A program made the position numbers and the translations under genes. A stretch of 64,000 bases of DNA from Phoronis australis (Eukaryota > Phoronida > Phoronidae), in assembly GCA_002633005.1 (NCBI GenBank), contig NMRA01000101.1:199766-263765 (forward strand). The letters are read 5' to 3'. Position 1 is the stretch's first letter, and every line of letters starts with the position of its first letter. A model generated the notes under the pieces. That model searched no databases. It was not told the origin of the DNA and was given only the letters and a program-made list of their open reading frames with translations. Below are positions 12,101 through 22,610 of the stretch, one piece after another.

Positions 12101-15100
12101 GAGCAATTGGATCAGCAAAATGGCAAAGAACTTGGCAGCCCGAGAGCAACACCAAGGAAACACGATCGGTTCATTTCAATAACGGTGCTCCACAACAGAA
12201 CAGTTACAGCGACAGAAGTTCCAGTCCGATTAAGTAGCCAAGGAATTGACATATTAACTTATCCTGCCAAACCGTGAGAAACAGGCTACATGAATCCAAA
12301 CTAAAAGCTCATCAGGCCACCGAAAACTACTGTCTTTCATTATCGAGAATCATACTCTGGTGGTGTCGTCTGGATTCTGTAACAGTGGAAACGTGTTGTC
12401 TTCTCGGACATGTCGCAAAACGTCGGAGAGTGTGGCAAGGACCGGACGGGCGATATGAAACTAGGCACAAATCAATGGTGACTGCGTGATAGTTTGGCTT
12501 GTGATTTCTTAAGTAAGAAGGACCCCGTTAGTCCGTGTGGGAGACGTTAGATACACTCGACGTCTTGAGCCAAATAGCCACATCTGTCGTATATATACTC
12601 ATATACCTCAAGTAATGCTATAGAATGACCGTCTTGATCCAAATAGCCACATCTGTCGTATATATACTCATATACCTCAAGTAATGCTATAGAATGACCG
12701 TCTTGAGCCAAATAGCCACATCTGTCGTTTATATACTCATATACCTCAAGTAATGCTATAGAATGACCGTCTTGAGTCAAATAGCCACATCTGTCGTACA
12801 TATACTTATATACCTCAAGTAATGCTATAGAATGACAACGTAAGACCACTTTGAGCAAGAATCAGAAAGTACCCTGCAACCTAAGTGGTCATCTTGCGGC
12901 CGAACATCTTTCCAAGTGATAAACTTTGGTGATCAACTTGGCAGTCGTGTGTGTCGGGGAATGTTAGCGCAAGCAACGTTCGAAGTTCTCAGGCACTTGC
13001 TTTACCTGCAATGGACGGCACGACTTCGGATGTGATAGCAACCTAACTTGTTCCGTGCTTTATACTAATAGTGATAGCACACGGTACTGGTGATAGCACG
13101 CGGAACTGAAGATTCATTGTGACAAACCTCCCACCTCGAGATCTGAAAACAGTGACGCCATTTTGCAACTTTTGTATTTGAGCCCTGCCAATACCATTTC
13201 TCCGAACTTTAAAACATCGTAAATGTCGTAAATTTGTAAAATTTCAATATTCGTTTTGAGTTAAGTTTTCTGTTTCTTTCCCTTTCGATTTTTTCATGAG
13301 CATTGAAATTATGCTGAAATGGTTGAAGTTGAAAAAAACTTCTGGAGGATGTGTTGAAAACTAAATGACCTGATAAAGATTTTAAAAGACACACGATAAT
13401 CTTTGGCATTGTATGTTGTCCTCGTCTACTTTGAAGTCAAGTAACAGTGGTGACCTTTTGACAAATGTACTCTGATTCAATGGTCAAAAACTATCTTGAA
13501 AATGATAAAAAGCGTATCTTGGAAACGATTACCTTCTTAGGACGCTGACGTTGCCATAGGCCCCTTCACCATCAACTCTGATCGGAACGAGGTGATCGAC
13601 TTCACTAAACCTTTCATGAACACCGGCCTTAGTATCCTCTACAAGCGACCCAAAAAGGAGCCACCTAGTCTCTTTTCTTTCCTTGACCCGTTCAACTGGA
13701 AGATCTGGTTGTATGTTATTGCCACATACATATTGGTCAGCTTCATCATGTTCGTCGTGTCACGCTTCACGCCGTACGAGTGGAAAAACCCACACCCTTG
13801 TAACCAGAACAACGACGAAGAAGAAAATGACTTTAATTTGTGGAACGCTCTCTGGTTCGCAATTGGTTGTCTTATGCAACAAGGTGGGTCTAGCTATTGG
13901 AAATCAACGGTCTTGTAATTTCCAAGAATTTTCTTAACTGACTTCCGGGTTTTACATATACACTTCCTGTTCTGGTTTAGTAAGAAATCTACAAAAAATC
14001 TTTACACCAAAGAATTGAATGAAAAAGCGTTTTTCAAAATGAGGCTCTTTGAACATTGGATCGTAAAATTTTTAGTTGGATACTTGAATTTTTAGTGAAG
14101 CACCAACTTAGTGTCTTCCATTGTTCAATATCACCTTTTTAAGGTTAGAATGAGATTGTTTTAAAATATACGAAAACAAACATGGTTGTTATATACAAAC
14201 TGTTCCAATTTTGTGATATTCTTGTATAGGTGAAGCTCATACTATGTTCTATAATGATGGAAGCAACAACAGGAGTATTTTGAACTGTTGAGGTCGAATG
14301 GACGTCAGTTTTAAAGCTAGCTTCATATTCCAATCAAACCAGTTCATAAGCAATCTTTTTCACCAGGTTCTGATTTAGCCCCCACTGCCACGTCGACGCG
14401 TCTGATCGGAGGTGTGTGGTGGTTTTTCACGCTTATCATGATATCGTCATATACTGCAAACTTGGCAGCCTTTCTGACCGTCACCAACATGAAAGTGCCT
14501 ATTGAAAACGCAGACCAGCTCTCCCGGCAGACACTAATCAAGTACGGTACTAGGGCGGGTGGAAACAGTGAAGAGTTCTTTAAGGTATTTGAAATCTTTG
14601 GGGCAGTTCTGTTGTCAGACATTTCCAACGGAACTTACCATCTGCGCAGATGTATATTGGGATCAGTCTAACAATTCCTTCTTGGCGATTGCATTCTTTT
14701 GCTTCGATTACCTATCAACTTTAAAATAAGCATCAGCGTCCTGTCCTTCACCCTACACAAATATGTGTAATCATTCATGATCCCGTTTTGTACTTGCCAA
14801 GATGTGGGGTATTTCTGTCTAATCTACGAGAATCCTTAAATATAGAATTTCATTTAGACTTGAGATAATTGGTGTTTTAAACAGTTCTATTGTGGGAGTA
14901 GCCAATCCTTTTTATGATGAACCCCGCCAATCCTGTTTTATGATGAACCACGCGAGAGTTCTCGTGAACAATGGTTTTCCTCATGAGCACTTTTGCAGTC
15001 TGACGAGCTAACTAATTTCCCTGCTCAAGCAACTGAGTTGTTTCACGAGAAAACATTAGTTAGAGCTGGAGGTGTGCCTACCCTGATTCTTCGCTGCGAC

Positions 15101-17460
15101 GGTTTGTCCTCGGCGATGATAGTAATGTCAATAGAAAATAGCCAGTGTTACACTGTATATCATAGTTTATCCGTCAGAGATCCACTGAAATATACCACAT
15201 ACCAAATTCTAGAATACTTCACAAATAGTGTTACACCGTATGAGGTATTCGATCCGTCATTGAGAGATCCAAACATACCATATCCCACATGCTAATGTCC
15301 TTCAGAAGTCCAAAATAGTTTTACTTCATACACTGTATTGCATCCTCAGAGATCCAAACGTTGTATATATAATATATTCTAGTGTTTTTCAAAGACCCCA
15401 AATAGGTTTACACTTTACAGGCCCACCGTATCCAGTGTCCTTCAGATTCCAAAACAGTGTTTCACCATATATTATATTCTAACGGTTAGAGATTCAAAAT
15501 AGCATGACATAGTATACCATAAGCTATCCATCAAAGATCCTGAGTAGTGTTATATTAGCCTGCCGTATTCTGTCCTCCAGAGATCCAAAATCGAAACATA
15601 CTCGAGAATGTGGAATTTCATGTCGACAACTCCAGGAGTGATGGTCAACAGCACACAGGAGGGTATTGAGAAAGTTAAAGAGGGAAAGTACGCCTTCCTA
15701 ATGGAATCGGCGATGCGAGAGTATCCCATGATGCAAGAGTGTGATCTAATGCCCATTGGGGGCCTTCTCAACGAAAAGGGATATGGAATAGGGCTTACAA
15801 AAGGTATACGATTATACATGTTTTATTTCCAGTCACGTTTTTATAATAAAATGTATTTTTTAAATTCACAGCAAAGCATGGTTGTCTGATTATACTTCTA
15901 ACGTTTGCCATTTATTCAATCTCCACACCGCTAATCGTTGTTTCCCAGATTTAACCGACGTTTATTGGATCTTAATGTTAAGTACCGATAAAAGCCCATC
16001 CCTGAATATAGGGCCGACTTCTCTTTCTTCCCTGTTTTCCCTAGTTTGTCATAATCCCAGTTTCTAATGTCATCTAAAAAAGTGTTGTGCATTTTAGAAC
16101 TAAGTTTGTTTTCCTTTGGTCACCTTTTTATTGTTTTAGTTCCCACAACGCACGTTGCTCACGTGGGTTGTCCAAACGGCTGTTTTTCTTGACAATTTCA
16201 TATTTTGCCCTACAAAATCTTTAGAGATTTGCGCCCTCACGTGACAATGTTAAAAAACTTTTTGCTAGAGGTTCTGCCGTGTCCAGTTTGTGAAATGGAC
16301 AGTTGATACCTGCAAAGCAACTTTATCCAATTACAAGATATTGCTCTATTTTCAGGCTCTCCTTTGCGAGACCAGATGTCTGCAATGATCCTGAAACTGG
16401 GTGAAGACCAAAAGCTGCAAGAGCTTCACCAGAAATGGTGGAAAAAATCCGGAAAACCCTGCGCCTCTGACATTGTGAAAGCTAGCAGCACCCCCGAACT
16501 CCAGATGGAGAACGTGGGTGGTGTTTTTGTCTTTCTCCTGGCAGGTTTGGGCGTATCCATATTCATTTGTTTAGCTGAATACTGTACCAAAGCACGCAAG
16601 TGGGACCTAGGACCGAAGGTAATTTACACTGGCGTAAATGCCTGGCGGAAGGGTATTGATTTGTACTTGCTTGTTCCCTCTCCAGCCCTTGCAAAGTTTT
16701 ATTCGTTTTTATCAAAAGTGGTTCTCACCCTCAGTTACCATGGGCGGCGATGCACTGAAAAAAAGTGGGGCCTATAGCCCACCCCCCAGCCCGTTATGAT
16801 GCGCCACCCATAGTTACGCTTTTAGGACTAATTTTCCCATAGAGATGTGCCCATTAAGCGAATCTTACACATTCAGCCTTCGCAGGTTACTTCCAGCATT
16901 TTAGGTCGATGGGGTTCTCCAGCTTAAAAGTGCTATAAACCCATATCTTCCACAAAAATTAGGTTTTATTTAAACCACTTAGTCCTGTATAGTGGTCTCA
17001 TCTTGCTTTATACTCAGGTCAGAAATGATTTCTAGGCATTAGAAGTTCTCTACTGCTTTATAGCAGACAGGCCAGTTTCAGTCGGCTGTAGAAGAATTCG
17101 AGGCGACTTATTGTAACCAATTTAAATTCAAATTAAGGATAACGACGAGATGACGTTGCTTTTGAAGAGCAAGTTTGTTAGCAACTTATTTTGACGTGTA
17201 AACATGGTTTATAATTACGCGCTTCATATAATTAGAATGTGAGAATTTCCTTTTCGACTTTTCAGAAAACCATGTCACAACAGTTGTTTGAAGACATTCG
17301 TTTTGCTTTCAACTGTTTCGGGTCTTCGTCGCGTCCAACAAGAAAAGAAAAAGGTGATAACGACGATATAGATACAAATGAAAACATGAATGGTTCCCAT
17401 CGACTGGTCTCTTTTCCACTGACAGCAAATTATCCGGACAAATACGACGACACGATTTAG
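362..17460 (+). CDS. GRIK: Kainate-type ionotropic glutamate receptor (5' truncated)
   Basis: This encodes a glutamate-gated cation channel subunit of the plasma membrane. Thirteen exons join in a single frame to about 820 residues: 362-613, 4212-4387, 4612-4665, 4880-5020, 8658-8813, 9188-9292, 9673-9795, 11170-11385, 13541-13883, 14367-14584, 15581-15803, 16356-16618 and 17266-17460. Order of domains: amino-terminal domain (exons 1-7), ligand-binding S1 (exons 8-9), TM1, pore loop, TM3, S2 (exons 10-12), TM4 and a short tail. Diagnostic motifs are RFTPYEW-NPHPC after TM1, CLMQQG in the pore, and [12 protein letters not shown] at the gate. Glutamate-contact positions are kept: P, T and R in GPFTINSDR, and E in [10 protein letters not shown]. 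The RFTPYEW stretch and the pore favour the kainate class over AMPA. The signal peptide and roughly the first 100 residues lie upstream of the window. Splice phases agree at every junction. The subtype (GRIK1-5) cannot be set from sequence alone. Confidence 0.93.
1642..1673. repeat. Hairpin with CAAGATGG / CCATCTTG arms
   Basis: Perfect 11-bp arms (attcaagatgg and ccatcttgaat) flank a 10-base loop. The same core returns in imperfect form at 3611-3644, and a related hairpin with different outer arms is at 26143-26186, which suggests a small dispersed palindromic element. Confidence 0.7.
3611..3644. repeat. Imperfect hairpin related to 1642-1673
   Basis: The arms aattcaaaatagcg and cgccatcttgaatt pair with two mismatches around a 5-6-base loop. 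The core reads as a decayed copy of the hairpin at 1642-1673. Confidence 0.6.
4212..4387 (+). CDS. GRIK: Receptor exon 2 (amino-terminal domain)
   Basis: Codes for the [10 protein letters not shown] and [17 protein letters not shown] segments, which match the family's receptor-family ligand-binding fold. Donor gtatgt at 4388. The open frame runs on past the donor to 4510, but that extension does not match the family; the 54-bp exon at 4612 does. Confidence 0.88.
4612..4665 (+). CDS. GRIK: Receptor exon 3, 54-bp micro-exon
   Basis: An 18-codon exon, too short for ordinary frame listing, between acceptor ttcttttgtag and donor gtatgt. It encodes [18 protein letters not shown], the counterpart of the YHYIFTTL segment of vertebrate kainate receptors. 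Both ends are in phase 0, fitting its neighbours. Confidence 0.87.
4880..5020 (+). CDS. GRIK: Receptor exon 4 (amino-terminal domain)
   Basis: Encodes [19 protein letters not shown] and LRLVDT, matching the GGANIT-RLVDP block of kainate receptors. Acceptor gttttttag, donor gtaatt at 5021, phase 0 on both sides. Confidence 0.9.
5312..5432. repeat. Inverted repeat with 16-bp perfect arms
   Basis: tcgtagctaagacggt at 5312-5327 is the exact reverse complement of 5417-5432, with an 89-base spacer. This may be a fragment of a non-autonomous foldback element; no target duplication was identified. Confidence 0.65.
5851..6009. repeat. Inverted repeat, about 20-bp imperfect arms
   Basis: agccttttcgca (5851-5862) pairs with 5998-6009, and the match extends inward imperfectly for about 8 more bases. 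A MITE-like origin is possible but unproven. Confidence 0.5.
8059..8377 (-). mobile_element. tRNA-derived SINE-like element between short inverted ends
   Basis: The minus strand carries both RNA polymerase III internal promoter boxes: a B-box GGTTCGATTCC (plus 8116-8126) and an A-box-like TGGCCCAATGGT (plus 8158-8169). They are 31 bases apart, the spacing expected of a tRNA head. The segment is bracketed by ttaaagggacat near 8060 and atgtccctttaa near 8365, inverted copies of each other. This suggests either a SINE or a SINE head inside a MITE. An intact tRNA gene is unlikely, because I could not fold a convincing acceptor stem. Confidence 0.55.
8658..8813 (+). CDS. GRIK: Receptor exon 5 (amino-terminal domain)
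   Basis: Encodes [17 protein letters not shown] and then the [16 protein letters not shown] segment, matching the YDAV and LINYM blocks of the family. Acceptor ctttttcag, donor gtgaga at 8814; 52 codons in phase 0. Confidence 0.92.
9011..9115. repeat. CT microsatellite
   Basis: About 100 bases of nearly uninterrupted CT dinucleotide, beginning with mixed C/T runs, lie in the intron just upstream of exon 6. The arginine/glutamate-rich antisense frame across it is a by-product of the repeat. Confidence 0.95.
9188..9292 (+). CDS. GRIK: Receptor exon 6
   Basis: Encodes [18 protein letters not shown] and then the NISLDIMEM block, the conserved F-GLTG-I-FD-GR segment at the end of the amino-terminal domain. 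Acceptor ttgacag, donor gttggt at 9293; 35 codons in phase 0. Confidence 0.92.
9673..9795 (+). CDS. GRIK: Receptor exon 7 (linker into ligand-binding domain)
   Basis: Encodes [16 protein letters not shown] and ends [10 protein letters not shown], the start of ligand-binding segment S1. Acceptor catttag, donor gtaagc at 9796; 41 codons in phase 0. Confidence 0.92.
9796..11169 (+). other. GRIK: Receptor intron, nothing recognised
   Basis: A 1.4-kb intron. A two-copy direct repeat of about 22 bp (atatggcgcacatacc) lies near 9992-10030. No exon or mobile element was identified. Confidence 0.7.
11170..11385 (+). CDS. GRIK: Receptor exon 8 (ligand-binding S1)
   Basis: Encodes [12 protein letters not shown], then [16 protein letters not shown] and [13 protein letters not shown], the S1 lobe of the glutamate-binding clamshell. 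The EPY motif of vertebrate subunits reads EPPF here, so the usual tyrosine contact is phenylalanine. Acceptor tttccag, donor gtaagt at 11386. Confidence 0.94.
11990..12489 (+). pseudogene. Broken Tc1/mariner transposase fragment
   Basis: The first frame (about 11990-12272) reads [20 protein letters not shown] with later matches to the paired-like helix-turn-helix domain of Tc1-family transposases, and [16 protein letters not shown]. After a frameshift, the second frame (from about 12270) gives [15 protein letters not shown], the family's TVRNRL block, and later [12 protein letters not shown]. The DDE core is missing or unrecognisable, so the copy is dead. It lies inside the receptor intron on the same strand. 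Terminal inverted repeats were not found. Confidence 0.7.
12560..12835. repeat. 69-bp tandem repeat, 4 copies
   Basis: Four near-identical 69-bp units (start cgtcttgagccaaatagcc) lie just downstream of the transposase remnant. The period is a multiple of three, so the minus strand is open across the array as a 23-residue peptide repeat (core [19 protein letters not shown]). There is no sign that it is translated. Confidence 0.95.
13541..13883 (+). CDS. GRIK: Receptor exon 9 (S1 end, TM1, pore loop)
   Basis: Encodes [20 protein letters not shown] and [15 protein letters not shown], then TM1 ([19 protein letters not shown]), the [13 protein letters not shown] linker and the pore loop ending AIGCLMQQ. 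The Q/R site is genomically glutamine, the unedited state. Acceptor ccttcttag, donor gtgggt at 13884; ends in phase 1. Confidence 0.96.
14367..14584 (+). CDS. GRIK: Receptor exon 10 (TM3 gate, start of S2)
   Basis: Encodes [20 protein letters not shown] followed by NLAAFLTV, the third membrane segment with the invariant SYTANLAAF gate, then [13 protein letters not shown] and GGNSEEFFK of S2. The NS pair sits where AMPA subunits have ST and kainate subunits AT. Acceptor caccag, donor gtattt at 14585. Confidence 0.96.
15170..15580 (+). repeat. 43-48-bp degenerate tandem repeat ending at an exon acceptor
   Basis: Diverged copies of a unit with core cagagatccaaaatag begin near 15174, 15261, 15302, 15347, 15390, 15442, 15487 and 15531. 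The last copy is the real acceptor and first codons of exon 11 (ctccag then agatccaaaatcg at 15581). The unit therefore contains the exon's 5' edge, and earlier copies look like decayed acceptor sites. Confidence 0.8.
15581..15803 (+). CDS. GRIK: Receptor exon 11 (ligand-binding S2)
   Basis: Encodes [14 protein letters not shown], the [18 protein letters not shown] block with the conserved glutamate that contacts the ligand amino group, and [15 protein letters not shown]. Acceptor gtcctccag, donor gtatac at 15804; ends in phase 1. Confidence 0.95.
16356..16618 (+). CDS. GRIK: Receptor exon 12 (end of S2, TM4)
   Basis: Encodes [18 protein letters not shown], then [13 protein letters not shown] and the fourth membrane segment [20 protein letters not shown], followed by the first tail residues. 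Acceptor attttcag, donor gtaatt at 16619. Confidence 0.95.
17266..17460 (+). CDS. GRIK: Receptor exon 13 (cytoplasmic tail, stop)
   Basis: Encodes [19 protein letters not shown], similar in position to the ELRMSLKC stretch of vertebrate kainate receptors, then a basic and an acidic part, ending DKYDDTI and a TAG stop. The tail is 64 residues after TM4's exon, shorter than many vertebrate tails, and lacks a standard class I PDZ terminus. Acceptor cttttcag. Confidence 0.85.
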   Translation, partial: KTMSQQLFEDIRFAFNCFGSSSRPTRKEKGDNDDIDTNENMNGSHRLVSFPLTANYPDKYDDTI

Positions 17461-18303
17461 GGACTCAAATTTTCCAGGGATACAATTGAATTTGTCTCCA
17501 TTGTTGTCCAGCGCCGTATGACGTTCCGTCCAGGAAACCTCGGGTGAAGACGCTAGATTCTTTGAGGCTGCATACAAACTTCTGTTGGTACAGAGTGAGA
17601 AAAGCCCAAGGGACTCATTACAGTCAAAACGGTGACCGTCATCAAAATGTAATTAAGTCGCCTCCCCGTCCCTTCCATGAGAGTTTGCATTTGGGGACAA
17701 TTGTTTTGTTTGAAAACGGTTGTTGTTTAACCAGTATATATTTTATTGTTTGTTAGTTGATGTTCCCATGAACACTATTTGATAAAAAACAACAAAAACA
17801 ATATCCCACAAACATTGGTTTAGTTACGCTCGACAGGTGTAATCAGTGTGATATGTTGACCAGCCCCTCACCAGGTGGCAGCGTTTATTGTTAGGTTACC
17901 TTTTTGATAAGAAACACCCAAAAACAGCTTAAAGTGCGCCAGTCACAATGTGTCGTAGGAATCTGGGAAGAGTGTAAATGAAGTCCTAATCTACGACACA
18001 GAAAGTGACTATGGCCCTGTACACATCTGCTCTAATCATCGCAGGATTAAAAGATTATAGATCTGTTGACATTTAGAGATGCATGCTGCATCCTCAAACA
18101 CCGATCCTCACAAAATCTATATATTAAGACTCGTTGAAAAAATATTCCCCAGAGTCGCAATCCTACTGCTCCAAAAAACTTGTACAGGTACTAGTCACTG
18201 TGACTGGTGTTTATTACGCTTACTGTGTGGTGGAAGTTTAAAAAATATGTCATTTCTACTCTTGTTATTCCCGTATCTTTTTTACATGGTGTTTTGTAAT
18301 AAA
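17461..18303 (+). other. GRIK: Receptor 3' untranslated region (proposed)
   Basis: No coding match. An AATAAA hexamer at 18298-18303 is the first clear polyadenylation signal downstream of the stop, making this the likely 3' untranslated region. Length inferred only. Confidence 0.45.
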
Positions 18304-19229
18304 GCTATTTATACAGCGATGCGTATTTTGTGTTAAGGCAACTCGATAAATGCAGAATTTTTTAAAGCACAAATTGCACTTCCTGTTCAACGACATTGTA
18401 TGTCACAAAATTAACACAAGTTGGGTGAAGTTCAAACACAATGGTTTGGTAAAAAGAGTTACCGTGCATTCGCGTATTTGTACGACCGTACCGATATTGA
18501 GGACATTGCGTTTTCAAAGCGGCTATAAACCCTACTTCATCACGAAAACAACTTAACTCAGACCAGTTAGGCTACCGTGATGAAAACGACCTCAAATTGC
18601 CCCTTTGACAAAGTGGAGTTGATTTCAACTCTCTGAAAGAACCGACAAGCCATTATTGCTCGAATCCAACTTCCACAAGATTAATTATAAGGCAGCGTTA
18701 TTTTGTGCGGCGATCATAGTCTCGAGGAGAAATGAGGAGCTGTTTGCACGCACAGTTTATTCTCATCTGATCAGTACGGAACAACGTGAAGACTAAGGTA
18801 AGTAGTCTGAATCAAACGTTCACGTCTTTATAAACGCGTTTATAGCTTATTTGTGCCCGTTTCAGTCGCACACGGGCGCCTAAGCCTTAACTTCTGGGCT
18901 CACCCGGTTGTTCCTTGCACACACAAGACTCGAGTGTCGGTTTTCGGATGTCTTATGTCCAAGTTTTCACTTTATCAATCTTCAAAATATCCTTTAATTT
19001 TTCTCAAGTGTTTCGCGTACACCCCTTTAAATTTAGATTCAGGCACTCTTCACATACATGCATATGGGCTTAAATACAAGCAAACACGATAAGCATTTTA
19101 GCATTCTGTAGTTAGCGAGCGATTTGAGCTTAGAACAAATAATAGAAATTCACGGACAACCAACAGTACGGTTAACCTCCGATTCGACCTCGGACAAAAC
19201 CATTACATGGAAAAGAATGTAAAATTCGG
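18304..19229. other. Intergenic gap between convergent genes
   Basis: About 0.9 kb between the proposed 3' ends of the receptor and NAGPA. I see no gene, repeat array or mobile element in it. Confidence 0.5.
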
Positions 19230-22200
19230 GCATGATTTGCAAAGACAAACATTTATTTAACAAATTCATAAAGTTCAACAACTGTATACGGTTAATAACA
19301 AAAAGACCCATACACCATAAACAAAAACGTTCCTACTGCCAGAATAGATAGAACTAGTGTAGTTATGGACACGCCATCTTTCACCGTACGAGAGTTATAT
19401 CCTAATTACAATTAAAGGCTAGCGCCACTTGGTATCAACCATCGAACTTTCAAGACTTGAAGTAACTTTAAAAACTTTACCATGAATCACATTGAAGAGC
19501 CACACGAAAATCCATGTTCAGGTTCATGTTTCAGGGTGGAGAGGAACCCTATGTTTAGGTTCTTTAACAGGACCAGTAAGCATTTCCAATGCAATACACA
19601 TGATAAAACAATGGGCCGAATGGTGTACATCAATTGTTCAACACTAATCAACCAGACTTATTCAAATGTCAGATTTCAGGATATCTAACCAGAGCTGTGT
19701 GGAACTTCAAATATTACTGATAATAACAATAAAACATACGTTAAAACCAAGTTTATTTGAAGAAACCTATCATGTGCATAAAGTAATGCCCAGGCGTTGG
19801 TAATGAGGCGACTGTTTAAAACAAGATTTTTCATGGAGATGGCAGTGACTTCCAGAAACACAAAACTTCTCCCACAGAATTAAAATGTTTATTTAATTAT
19901 TTCATTTGCTATAAAAGCGTGCCTGAGATTTCAGCTGAAAAGCATGACAGTCAAAAATCAAGGCTTTCATTTTTTCAAGTAATGTCGAGAAAATTAGTGT
20001 CTGTGTATGACCTTCACAAAAAATCACATTTCTATAAAATAACATCCAGTCAAGTGATAACAAACCTATGGGCATTATTTTAAAAGCACATAATATATTT
20101 CTCTAATCATCAAAGATTTTAAAAACATGTGGTTTCTTTGATTTACAATTAATAAGATATTTAAGAAACTGATGCCTGGAAATGAAGGTTCTAAAAACTA
20201 ATCACAAGTTTAATGAAATGGGTCTATAATCACTCCAAAGATCCCACTGAATGAGATCAACAAATGAATGCATACTGACTTAAACTGCAGATGCATCAAT
20301 GTACAATATTACAAGAAAATAGGTAACAAACCCTTTTACCCAAATGAAAACAGTAACTTGTAAACAGAGAAGATATGTCAGAAATCTACACCAACCTAAA
20401 CAATAATCTTAAAAAACACCAGTGCAAAAATCCAAATGTTCAGATATAATCTTCAGAAACTGAGCTTTGCACACTTTGGTTTGAACCTGCACAGTGAGAG
20501 TTACCGAGTTAAACAGAAACACAATGGCTGACATGTACCCAACATGACAGGAAGCCAAAGGAATTATGGGCAAAAATTTAGTACTACAAGCCGTGAACAA
20601 GATAAGTTGAACTTTATTTTGTCCACAAAAACATATGACCAGAAGTGTTTTATAAAGGCGACTGTCCATAAATATTGCCAAGCCACTTTGTTACATTAAA
20701 TACATTTGTATAACTTTTGATTAAATAAAATTCACAACACGAAGATGTGAGCACTTTTTTCTTTAAATGGTGACTGACAAAGGTTCAGTTTCAATTACTC
20801 CCCATTAAAATTATGGCACAGCCTTCAACAAACCTTTCAGTTAGAGTTCACAATACCCACTGCAATACATTGTTGTACATAGCTTCACCAAGCCAACAAC
20901 ACAAAAGATGTTTCTGCACATCAGAGAATAAATTAGTTAAAGCTTAGACACACAACTCACTTATGCATTGTTAATAAATAAAATAGCATTCACACCAACT
21001 AAACCAGGTAATAACTTTTCCAAGGTTATGCATTTATATTTAATTGCAACAGTTCACACTGAGAGTTAAAACAGTTAAAACCCATGTTCTTGGTTTTAGT
21101 CACTAGAGGTCAGGCCACTTAATTCCTTCTATATAAACAAATGATTATAACTTTTAAAGCTGACAGTTCACATGAGTTTCAACCTTTACAACTGCTCATT
21201 AAACCACCCTATGAGGGTTATAGCCACTCTACAGTTAAAGCTTTAACAACAATTTTAAGGTCCTCACACAAGGTTTAAAAGTTACAATCACTTTGGTGTG
21301 AACTGGGCATAAACTATAACTATACCTCATAGTTTCTCAAAACATCCTGGCTGGTAATGGACGTCCTAGACAAACTGTTTCACAGTTTGCAACACGAATT
21401 GCAAAATAAAGTGAGTTAACACAGCATTAACCCTCGCAGGAACTTCTCAGAAAAAACATGAAAATGCAACAAACACCGTATTTCTCTCTTGAAACTGAAA
21501 GACGTTCTACAAATCAGTATTTCTGCAGCCTTTTCAAATTACTGGAAGACAGATTTAAATTCAGAAACAAACTTTAACAACATATTTATCTACAATTCAT
21601 TCACATATGGGTCTCCTGAATTACACACAGAAAAAAAAACAGAATCCTTGTAACACTGCCGATGGACTAGTCATTCCTCTTGTAGTTAGGAACAAGCTAC
21701 ACTTCAGGAATCAACAAGGACATTTTCAGGCCACAGTGCTTTCAAAATACGTGCATAGAAAGTTTTAACAAATACAATGTGAACAGACTCAAACACAAGA
21801 GCAAATCCTACATGTATTATCATGTCACAATGTGAACAGACTCAAACCCAAGAGCACATCCTACATGTATTATCATGTAACAGACTCAAACCCAAGAGCA
21901 AATCCTACATGTATTATCATGTCACAATGTGAACAGACTCAAACCCAAGAGCAAATCTTACATATATTATCATGTCACCAGATCACAGTTTATGCACAAG
22001 TACTATTGGCTGATCTTGGAATCACACTTCCAATCCTAGGATAGATGCACCCACACATTTACAAAGTTATTTTGACTGCATAGCTGCTTTAGTTCATAGC
22101 TGAACATTTCTAAAAGATAAGAATTTTAAATGTTGTGAACTGAGATAAGCAGATGCACACACAAATCCAAACCTGGTTAACAGTTGAGCATTATAACATT

Positions 22201-22383
22201 ATCCACAGCACTATCTAAGCACCAATTAGTTGGATTATTATTTCAAATATCATTATTATTGCTGTTACCAATAACACTAAGATATTACATGTAATTGAAT
22301 AAGCAAGAGGTGCATTTTATGTAAAAATAAAAGTGATCGCCCAGTTTCAATCCCCAAAGTTAATGCAGGAGGCAACCTCGCCA
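19230..22383 (-). other. NAGPA: NAGPA 3' untranslated region (proposed)
   Basis: No coding match on either strand. Minus-strand AATAAA hexamers lie at 19252-19257 and near 19747, either of which could end the NAGPA transcript. The 53-bp tandem array at 21779-21985 falls inside. Confidence 0.35.
21779..21985. repeat. 53-bp tandem repeat, about 4 copies
   Basis: Copies of a unit with core cagactcaaacccaagagca followed by catgtattatcatgt. One copy lacks about 8 bases at its junction. Located in the proposed NAGPA 3' untranslated region. Confidence 0.9.
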
Positions 22384-22610
22384 TCAGTCGGAGCCACTAC
22401 CCTCGCTCCAGGGTATCGACCCTTTCTGCAGTATAGGTATTAGCTGTGGGTCACCGTTCAGGGTAAGGGTGGCTGTTCGTTCGCACTTGGAAGACTTGAG
22501 AATACAGCAGAAGAGAGATATATTGAGAATGAGACTGAACGCTGCTAGCACCGAGAGTCCTATAAGACTAGTCAACCATAGACTGAAATAAAGCAAAGTA
22601 TTACCGTAGT
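22384..22610 (-). CDS. NAGPA: NAGPA last exon (transmembrane segment and tail)
   Basis: Encodes the hydrophobic stretch SLIGLSVLAAFSLILNISLF and a tail ending SEGSGSD then TGA. Using acceptor gtgtag at 22611 keeps the frame with the previous exon. A stronger-looking acceptor (tttatttcag, just inside) would be out of phase unless another exon exists. The tail lacks the YxxL and NPF trafficking motifs of the human protein. Confidence 0.65.

Noticed and set aside
12547-12858. Antisense repeat protein of 103 codons
   Set aside because: Only the 69-bp array is open; no start context, splice sites or domain.
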